Assembly: GCA_937138955.1 (NCBI GenBank)
Contig: CAKZPJ010000361.1
Span: 1-19,007 of the forward strand
Direction: 5' to 3'
Length of the DNA: 19,007 nt
DNA from: an uncultured Flammeovirgaceae bacterium
Lineage (GTDB): Bacteria; Bacteroidota; Bacteroidia; Cytophagales; Cyclobacteriaceae
The notes below the pieces were generated by a model that saw nothing but the letters and a program-made list of their open reading frames with translations, was not told where the DNA came from and did not search any database. Positions 14,393 through 19,007 of this stretch are shown here, piece by piece; the first letter of the stretch is position 1; each line of letters opens with the position of its first letter. Position numbers and translations under genes: made by a program.

Positions 14393-15526
14393 ATGCAGGA
14401 ACCTTCGTTAGATCATTGGACCATTATTTTTCTGATAGCCGGAGCGCACGGCCTGTTTTTATCGCTGGTACTTTTCCTCCAAAAGAAGGGTAACTCCCGC
14501 GCCAATCGCTTGCTGGGAGTCATCATGCTGCTCTTCGGCATCACACTATTTTATTATGTCGCTTTCTGGACCAATTATATTGAAGTGCTACCCTCGGCAC
14601 TTAATGTTATATTCATCTTACCACTGACGTTTGGGCCGCTATTTCTCTTTTACTTTAAGCAGTTATATCAAGAAAAGCTTCATCAACGGGATGCTTGGCA
14701 TTTTTTGCCAGCCACCTTGTTTTTCATCTACAACTTTCCCAATTACATTGACATTGAGTGGGAACTGCCAAATCCAGCTTGGCTTTACGGAACCGCATCG
14801 TATGTACCGCGAGTAATTATTTTCACTCTAGTAGTTCTTGCCTACGCGGTTTACCTGTTTTACTACCTAAAGCAAAAATATAAAAATGCTACCCTACTAC
14901 CGTCCCAGTACCGATGGATGCTGAAAGCAGCAATTTGCTACGCCGGATTTGCCGTAAGTTTGGCAATGTACTACGTACTGTACCTAACAATTGACTTTGA
15001 TATTACCCATGATTATGCCGTATCCTTCTTTATGGCAGGGTTTATTTACTTGGCAGGGTATCTGGGGTATCGTCAACCAGAGATATTATCTGGGCAAATA
15101 GCTGAAACCAGGAAAGCAGCTTCTAAATATGCTAAGTCCGGCCTAACCACGGCGGAAGCAGCTTTCCATTTGAAGAATATTACTAGGTATATGGAAGATA
15201 AGCAGCCCTACTTGGATTGCGAGCTGAAGATGGAAGAGTTAGCGCAACAACTGAACTTATCTAAACATGTCTTTTCTCAAATCATCAACGATAAATTGCA
15301 GCATAATTTCGCTGATTTTATCAATCAATATCGGGTGAAAGAAGCCCAGCGTTTGTTGTCAGACCCAACCCATCAGAACGAAAAAATTATCAGTATTGCC
15401 TACGACGCTGGGTTTCGCAACAAAGCTTCATTTTACAATGCGTTTAAGAAACACGCTGGGGTATCGCCCACCCAATACCGCGACCGCATTCTAGCAACCC
15501 CCGAGCAAAAGAAAAGAATTGCCTGA
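14393..15526 (+). CDS. Membrane-bound AraC-family transcriptional regulator (7TM-HTH)
   Basis: A 377-residue protein with an N-terminal membrane domain of about seven helices (residues about 10-235: IIFLIAGAHGLFLSLVLFL, LLGVIMLLFGITLFYYVAF, and so on) and a C-terminal AraC domain (about 265-370). The HTH part carries the family pattern MEELAQQLNLSKHVFSQIIN for the first helix pair and IISIAYDAGFRNKASFYNAFKKHAGVSPTQYR for the second. Such fusions are common in Bacteroidota and probably sense a membrane or periplasmic signal. An in-frame TTG at 14381 is an alternative start; I prefer the ATG at 14393. The tandem DUF1579-like genes just downstream on the same strand are possible targets. Confidence 0.88.
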   Translation: MQEPSLDHWTIIFLIAGAHGLFLSLVLFLQKKGNSRANRLLGVIMLLFGITLFYYVAFWTNYIEVLPSALNVIFILPLTFGPLFLFYFKQLYQEKLHQRDAWHFLPATLFFIYNFPNYIDIEWELPNPAWLYGTASYVPRVIIFTLVVLAYAVYLFYYLKQKYKNATLLPSQYRWMLKAAICYAGFAVSLAMYYVLYLTIDFDITHDYAVSFFMAGFIYLAGYLGYRQPEILSGQIAETRKAASKYAKSGLTTAEAAFHLKNITRYMEDKQPYLDCELKMEELAQQLNLSKHVFSQIINDKLQHNFADFINQYRVKEAQRLLSDPTHQNEKIISIAYDAGFRNKASFYNAFKKHAGVSPTQYRDRILATPEQKKRIA

Positions 15527-15610
15527 TTTTTTGGGTCTAAACTTATCGGATTAACCTCTTATTTGGGACACAAGCGCCATTTTGCGTCTAACCCAACTAA
15601 CTCCGATGCA

Positions 15611-16120
15611 ATGACACTGTTCTCAACCTTACTGTTCCTATTTCTTCCTTTCCCCGAACCCCCCAGTACCGTACCGGAAAATCTATTTGATTTTTGGGTA
15701 GGCGAATGGAATCTCACTTGGGAAGATGCCCAAGGTCAAACCCAAAAAGGGAGTAACCGAATTGTGAAGATTCTGGGTGAAAAGGTAATTCAGGAAAATT
15801 TCGAGGCCATTCCTGCTACTGAGAATGCAACTACTCTCAAGGGTATGAGCCTATCGGTTTATAATCCCCAAACTAAGCAGTGGCATCAGGCCTGGGCAGA
15901 TAGCCAAGGTGGATACTATGATTTCATCGGGCAGTTTGAGGGCGATGAGCGAATGTTTGTTACCTCTGTGACCAATCAGCAAGGAGAGGAAGTAGAACTG
16001 CGCATGGTGTTTCGAGATATTTCCGAAGATACTTTCGTCTGGGATTGGGAGTCATCAACCGATGGAGGAGAAACCTGGAATTTAAATTGGCAAATACACT
16101 ACCACCGTAAAACGAAATAA
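15611..16120 (+). CDS. DUF1579-like protein, copy 1
   Basis: A 169-residue protein beginning MTLFSTLLFLFLPFPEPP, a short hydrophobic start that could be a signal peptide or anchor. The body resembles the DUF1579 / lipocalin-like group: FDFWVGEWNLTWED, a repeated strand pattern, then QWHQAWADSQGGYYDFIGQFEG and ELRMVFRDIS...WDWESS. Such proteins are predicted beta-barrels that bind an unknown small ligand; no reaction is known. An in-frame TTG at 15563 would give 16 more residues, but the ATG at 15611 puts the hydrophobic segment at the N-terminus. A second copy follows after only 4 nt, and the AraC gene precedes it by 84 nt, so all three may form one transcription unit. Confidence 0.7.
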   Translation: MTLFSTLLFLFLPFPEPPSTVPENLFDFWVGEWNLTWEDAQGQTQKGSNRIVKILGEKVIQENFEAIPATENATTLKGMSLSVYNPQTKQWHQAWADSQGGYYDFIGQFEGDERMFVTSVTNQQGEEVELRMVFRDISEDTFVWDWESSTDGGETWNLNWQIHYHRKTK

Positions 16121-16124
16121 GAGA

Positions 16125-16598
16125 ATGGTTAATGTTTCATTTTTATTTCCAGCTATCGCAAATCAGGTTAGTCATACTTCGGCTATATCACACTGGTTGG
16201 GCGAGTGGAAAGTACGCTGGAAAAGTAGTTTAGGTGAGCAATTTGTAGGAAATAGTCGATTATCATGCCCTAAAGAGAATAGCTTGCTTAAGGAAGAGTT
16301 GAATGTAGATACTCCTGGAAATTGGGAAGGTTGGCAGGGCTTGACCCTGGCTAAATTTAATACCAAAAATAAAACCTGGCACTACGCTTGGCAAGACAAC
16401 CGAGGTAGCTACTGCGACTTTATCGGGCAATTTACCAACCGAATTTTTTCGCTACAATTTGTGGATGCCAACGGTAAACAGATAAAGCAGCGAATGATCA
16501 TACGTTCACTTAGTAGCGAACAACTCGTTTGGGAATGCGAAAAGTACCAAGATAGGGCTTGGCGGAAAAGCTGGCGAGTTGAGTACCGAAGGAACTGA
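16125..16598 (+). CDS. DUF1579-like protein, copy 2 (tandem paralogue)
   Basis: A 157-residue paralogue of the preceding gene, with the same landmarks in the same order: HWLGEWKVRWKSS, TWHYAWQDNRGSYCDFIGQFTN (against QWHQAWADSQGGYYDFIGQFEG) and QRMIIRSLSSEQLVWECE. It is diverged well beyond recent duplication. Its N-terminus (MVNVSFLFPAIANQVSHTSAI) is a poorer signal sequence than that of copy 1, so location may differ. Starts 4 nt after the stop of copy 1 and is surely co-transcribed with it. Confidence 0.7.
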   Translation: MVNVSFLFPAIANQVSHTSAISHWLGEWKVRWKSSLGEQFVGNSRLSCPKENSLLKEELNVDTPGNWEGWQGLTLAKFNTKNKTWHYAWQDNRGSYCDFIGQFTNRIFSLQFVDANGKQIKQRMIIRSLSSEQLVWECEKYQDRAWRKSWRVEYRRN

Positions 16599-16672
16599 GA
16601 AGCTAATACTACTATCGGCTCAGAATAGCATTCAATTTTAGCTTTAACATTCCGATAATTAGGAATATGTAA

Positions 16673-16688
16673 TCCTGGATATCCAGGA
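16673..16688. terminator. 16-bp perfect palindrome after the DUF1579-like pair
   Basis: TCCTGGAT at 16673-16680 is followed directly by its reverse complement ATCCAGGA at 16681-16688. As RNA it folds into a 6-bp stem with a 4-nt loop and is followed by AATTTTAG, a weak T-run. It could be a terminator of the pair or a dyad protein-binding site upstream of the RluA-family gene. A smaller hairpin (ATTCC...GGAAT) lies 20 nt before it. Confidence 0.4.
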
Positions 16689-16761
16689 AATTTTAGTTAA
16701 TCCTGATATGATTTTTGGCAAACTGTAAAGAATATTCCGTCGGAAGATAAAATGTTCTTTT

Positions 16762-16769
16762 TACTTTTG
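16762..16769 (+). promoter_or_regulatory. TAnnTTTG match just upstream of the RluA-family start
   Basis: TACTTTTG matches the -7 consensus but ends only 3 nt before the ATG at 16773, so use would give an almost leaderless mRNA. If the true start is the ATG at 16752 the match is inside the coding region and means nothing. Confidence 0.25.
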
Positions 16770-16772
16770 GGC

Positions 16773-17522
16773 ATGCCTCTAAAACCCCAAGTAATCTACG
16801 AAGACAATCATCTACTGATTATGAATAAACCTACCGGTTGGCTAGTGCAAGGTGATCGTACCGGAGATCGCCCATTGGTAAATTGGGGGAAAGATTATCT
16901 GAAGAAAAAGTACGATAAACCCGGAGCAGTATTTCTGGGAGTAGTACACCGCCTGGACCGACCAGTGAGCGGAGTGGTGGCGATGGCGCGAACTTCTAAA
17001 GCCTTGTCCCGAATGAATCAGCTATTTAAGACTCGGGAGGTAACCAAAACCTACTGGGCATTGGTGCAAACCCCACCTCCCCAGCCCGAAGCCGAGCTAG
17101 TTCATTGGCTTATCAAAGACTCAGCTAAGAATAAGGTTACTGCCTTTCGTAGCAAGAAAAACAATGGTAAGCAGGCTGAGTTATCGTATCGCCTGCTGAT
17201 GCGGGGAAATCCCCCTAACCCGTTCCACGGCGGCCCTCTTTTCCAAAGGGGGAAAAGCATAACGTATTTATTGGAGGTGAAGCCACTTACGGGGCGGTCG
17301 CACCAGATTCGGGTACAGTTAGCGGCGATGGGCTGCCCAATTGTCGGCGATGTGAAGTATGGTGCGGCGGAACCGTTGCCGGATGCTAGCATCGCTTTGC
17401 ACGCCCGACAGCTATCATTCGTTCATCCTGTTCGGAAAAAACTAATCAATTTTACAGCAGATTTACCGCTGCTTGATCTTTGGCAGCCTTTCGCATTGGT
17501 TGAGGAACCGAAACGCGATTAG
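16773..17522 (+). CDS. RluA-family RNA pseudouridine synthase with an in-frame repeat insertion
   Basis: A 249-residue enzyme that isomerises uridine to pseudouridine in rRNA or tRNA. It shows IYEDNHLLIMNKPTGWLVQGD at the start, catalytic VVHRLDRPVSGVVAMART with Asp D62, TKTYWALV, the C-terminal LTGRSHQIRVQLAAMGCPIVGDVKYG, and ALHARQLSFVHP. There is no S4 RNA-binding domain. The oddity is residues about 145-160 (GNPPNPFHGGPLFQRG), encoded by a GC-rich palindromic element between the strands AELSYRLLMR and SITYLLEV; relatives have a short turn there. Alternative start: ATG 16752, which would add MFFLLLG. The reading frame stays open, so the enzyme may tolerate the loop. The exact RNA site cannot be told. 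Confidence 0.9.
   Translation: MPLKPQVIYEDNHLLIMNKPTGWLVQGDRTGDRPLVNWGKDYLKKKYDKPGAVFLGVVHRLDRPVSGVVAMARTSKALSRMNQLFKTREVTKTYWALVQTPPPQPEAELVHWLIKDSAKNKVTAFRSKKNNGKQAELSYRLLMRGNPPNPFHGGPLFQRGKSITYLLEVKPLTGRSHQIRVQLAAMGCPIVGDVKYGAAEPLPDASIALHARQLSFVHPVRKKLINFTADLPLLDLWQPFALVEEPKRD
17205..17256 (+). repeat. Palindromic element inserted in frame in the RluA-family gene
   Basis: TCCCCCT at 17210-17216 and AGGGGGA at 17247-17253 are exact reverse complements, with AAA next to the outer edge of each arm and a GC-rich centre. In this frame it encodes NPPNP...LFQRG. I recall similar AATCCCCCT...AAAGGGGGA repeats scattered between genes in Bacteroidota and cyanobacteria. The boundaries are estimated from where the protein stops resembling its family. 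Confidence 0.7.
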
Positions 17523-17541
17523 TTGCCGTTGGTACCATCGT

Positions 17542-17865
17542 ATGAACTGGATGGAAAAACTCAAAGACCGCTGGGAGGTAAATAGCGTAGGGCAAGTGAT
17601 CGTTATTCTAATTGTGTTTGCCTGTACAGGTTTTTCAGTGCTTTTCATCAAAAAGCCACTGTTTGATCTGGCCGGCATCACCTCCGAAACTTCTGCCTGG
17701 ATTCGAATTCCTTTTTATCTACTCACCATTCTTCCTGCTTACCAAGTACTGCTGCTGACCTACGGTTTCATCTTCGGTCAGTTCCGCTTTTTCTGGAATT
17801 TCGAGAAGAAAATGCTAGGCCGGTTCAAAAAGCTGGGTGCCCTCACCAGAAGAAAGACTGGCTAG
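17542..17865 (+). CDS. DUF6787-like small membrane protein
   Basis: A 107-residue protein with two membrane segments: about 19-40 (VGQVIVILIVFACTGFSVLFI) and about 55-85 (WIRIPFYLLTILPAYQVLLLTYGFIFG). Between them is KKPLFDLAGI, and the C-terminus is basic (FFWNFEKKMLGRFKKLG). The pattern MNWMEKLKDRWEVNSVGQVIVILIVF...FFWNFEKKM is conserved in a Bacteroidota family I know as DUF6787; no function is known. The frame is open upstream to 17473, inside the RluA-family gene in another frame, but the ATG at 17542 is where family similarity begins. It starts 20 nt after the RluA-family stop, so the two are probably co-transcribed. Confidence 0.75.
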   Translation: MNWMEKLKDRWEVNSVGQVIVILIVFACTGFSVLFIKKPLFDLAGITSETSAWIRIPFYLLTILPAYQVLLLTYGFIFGQFRFFWNFEKKMLGRFKKLGALTRRKTG

Positions 17866-18020
17866 TTAAAATTTCTTTTTGTTTTTTCCGGTTGTCCTTC
17901 TCCGACAAAAGCACAGTCTATCTGTTAGTGGTTTCCTCACCTTAAGTTATTGATAATAGCTTACTTACAGTAATTCTATTCCTTAATTGAGGATTATATA
18001 GCCAGGTGCCTAAAGACGTT
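17866..18020. other. Non-coding stretch before the PadR operon
   Basis: AT-rich, with a T-rich run just after the DUF6787 stop (17875-17888), no convincing ORF and no TAnnTTTG box that I can see. It ends in the terminator-like hairpin at 18021-18057. The whole gene-free gap (17866-18126) is 261 nt. Confidence 0.5.
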
Positions 18021-18057
18021 ACTTCCTTTATTCTAATTCAGGCTAAAGGAAGTTTTT
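18021..18057 (+). terminator. Intrinsic terminator-like hairpin upstream of padR
   Basis: ACTTCCTTTA (18021-18030) and TAAAGGAAGT (18044-18053) are perfect reverse complements around a 13-nt loop, running straight into TTTTT (18053-18057). Orientation fits a plus-strand transcript arriving from 17866-18020 or from the DUF6787 gene. Confidence 0.6.
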
Positions 18058-18064
18058 CACCTGC

Positions 18065-18108
18065 ATACCTAACAATATTATGTATTTATACGTAACATTG
18101 TTAGGTAT
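18065..18108. promoter_or_regulatory. 44-bp dyad, likely PadR operator
   Basis: The outer arms ATACCTAACAAT (18065-18076) and ATTGTTAGGTAT (18097-18108) are exact reverse complements. The 20-nt centre holds a further GTAT..ATAC dyad on the same axis (18082-18091). Over the full 44 bp, 19 of 22 base pairs are symmetrical. It ends 18 nt before the padR ATG, where a self-repressing PadR would block transcription. Confidence 0.65.
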
Positions 18109-18126
18109 AACGAAAGCATCTCTTTT

Positions 18127-18471
18127 ATGGCAACCAAAGCGTTAGTCGCAGCCTCATCAAAACCTTTAATCCTATCTATTCTGGCTCACGGGAAAAGTTA
18201 TGGGTATCAGATCATTAAAAATGTAGAGAAACTCTCGGGCGGAGAACTGGAGTGGACTGATGCTATGCTTTATCCGGTACTACACCGCATGGAACGAGAC
18301 GGGCTGATAAAAGCCGAATGGGTAGTATTGGATAATGGCCGAAAAAGAAAATACTACGAACTCACCACGCTAGGAAAAGAAGTAAGGGAAGCTGAAAAAC
18401 AACAGTGGCTCAACGTAAACCACGCCCTCAGTATTCTTTGGGGATCTAACCCCCAGCTTGAACTTGGATAA
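18127..18471 (+). CDS. PadR-family transcriptional regulator (short form)
   Basis: A 114-residue winged-helix repressor of the short PadR group. Family landmarks: SSKPLILSILAHGKSYGYQIIKNVEKLSGGELEWTDAMLYPVLHRMERDGLIKAEWV (recognition helix TDAMLYPVLHRME, wing with NGRKRKYYELTTLGKE). PadR proteins usually respond to toxic compounds or envelope stress and repress a neighbouring transporter. Here the permease gene begins 9 nt after its stop, so the two form one operon, probably controlled by the dyad just upstream. The long C-terminal helix of large PadR proteins is missing, normal for this group. Confidence 0.92.
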   Translation: MATKALVAASSKPLILSILAHGKSYGYQIIKNVEKLSGGELEWTDAMLYPVLHRMERDGLIKAEWVVLDNGRKRKYYELTTLGKEVREAEKQQWLNVNHALSILWGSNPQLELG

Positions 18472-18480
18472 ACATAACCC

Positions 18481-19007
18481 ATGAAATTTAATCTAGAAGA
18501 AGCCATTCGTGGCTGGAAAAAAACACTGAGACAGCAGCCCGGACTGGAACCGGGCTACATTGAAGAAATTGAAAGTCACTTACGCGACCGCATCGATGAT
18601 TACTGCAAAGAAGGGAAAACCGAAGAAGAAGCCTTTCGGCTGGCTCAAGATAAATCGGTAGACAACGCCGAGACATTGGCCGATGAGTACTTTATCGCCC
18701 GCACCAACGGAAGAAAAACGCCGCCTTGGAAGAGGAAGCTAAGTATTCTCTACCTAATGCCCAACTATCTTAAAATTGCGGTACGGAACTTCTCCCGTAA
18801 ATCCGTTTACACCGGAATCAATCTGATCGGGCTAGTTCTAGGTATACTTGGGGTGGCACTGGCGGCGCTGTACATTCAGTACGAAACCAGTTTCGACCAA
18901 TTTCATAGCAAAGCCGATCAACTGTACCGGCTAGCCCGAACGTACCGATCGCAGGATTATAGTGTGGTGAGTTTTGAGAGTTATTTCAATACGACGCGGG
19001 CGAGTCA
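18481..19007 (+). CDS. Partial ABC transporter permease, MacB/FtsX type with prefix domain
   Basis: Starts at the ATG at 18481 and runs open off the right edge (175 codons seen). Residues about 1-75 are a soluble, charged helical region (EEIESHLRDRIDDYCKEGKTEEEAFRLAQD), typical of the permease-prefix domains that occur with PadR regulators in Bacteroidota and related phyla. Then comes LMPNYLKIAVRNFSRKSVYTGINLIGLVLGILGVALAALYI, the first transmembrane helix of a MacB/FtsX permease, followed by YETSFDQFHSKADQLYRLARTY, the start of the periplasmic domain. The ATPase must be encoded elsewhere. Likely an efflux or lipoprotein/peptide-type exporter under PadR control; the substrate is unknown. Confidence 0.88.
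   Translation, partial: MKFNLEEAIRGWKKTLRQQPGLEPGYIEEIESHLRDRIDDYCKEGKTEEEAFRLAQDKSVDNAETLADEYFIARTNGRKTPPWKRKLSILYLMPNYLKIAVRNFSRKSVYTGINLIGLVLGILGVALAALYIQYETSFDQFHSKADQLYRLARTYRSQDYSVVSFESYFNTTRAS

Noticed and set aside
17473..17541. N-terminal extension of DUF6787 into the RluA-family gene
   Set aside because: The added residues are an out-of-frame reading of the pseudouridine synthase C-terminus; family similarity starts at MNWMEKL.
17102..17681. Minus-strand ORFs across the RluA-family gene and DUF6787
   Set aside because: They are antisense shadows, in part created by the palindromic insertion, without recognisable domains.

Overview
The window looks like chromosomal DNA of a Bacteroidota member, most likely Cytophagales or a near relative. 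Evidence: several genes are preceded by the TAnnTTTG -7 box typical of that phylum, and Shine-Dalgarno sequences are mostly absent. The gene set also fits: LpoB next to a COG3014-type lipoprotein, a 7TM-AraC fusion regulator, DUF1569, DUF6787, and a short PadR regulator followed by a MacB/FtsX-type permease with a cytoplasmic prefix domain. I cannot name a genus. There are no rRNA, tRNA or CRISPR features and no transposase; this is mostly ordinary chromosome with a few accessory pieces.

Layout. 1-1096 (minus): a partial TPR-like lipoprotein and LpoB, an envelope pair. 1163-1942 (plus): a MntA/HepT (type VII) toxin-antitoxin operon whose HepT toxin gene is broken by a small frameshifting deletion. 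1984-3473 (plus): a secreted ThuA-domain protein and a stand-alone RibD-type deaminase domain. 3549-5971: a divergent locus with an exported redoxin on the minus strand, and on the plus strand a small Cys-rich membrane-anchored protein overlapping an exported cytochrome c / copper type II monooxygenase-like protein that keeps a CxxCH haem site and all the expected copper ligands. 5949-12236 (minus): a 7TM-like membrane protein, DUF1569, a Crp/Fnr regulator, a DgkA-family kinase, the Trk potassium system (TrkH, TrkA) and a HAD hydrolase. 12312-17865 (plus): a YciI-like protein, peptide chain release factor 3, a membrane AraC regulator, two tandem DUF1579-like paralogues, an RluA-family pseudouridine synthase and DUF6787. 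18127-19007 (plus): PadR and the start of an ABC permease, preceded by a large dyad operator.

How the genes work together. trkA-trkH form a K+ uptake unit. The PadR-permease pair is a self-regulated transporter operon in which the 44-bp dyad is the likely operator. The redoxin and copper protein probably act together in the periplasm, since the same domains are often adjacent or fused in other bacteria. mntA with the broken hepT appears to be an orphaned antitoxin.

The most interesting signals are: (1) the hepT deletion, which looks like recombination between two short direct repeats; (2) a palindromic repeat inserted in frame inside the RluA-family gene; (3) the redoxin / Cys-rich / copper-monooxygenase locus; (4) the PadR dyad; (5) short degenerate tandem 'stutter' repeats, each with its own unit, lying against the stop codons of four minus-strand genes.
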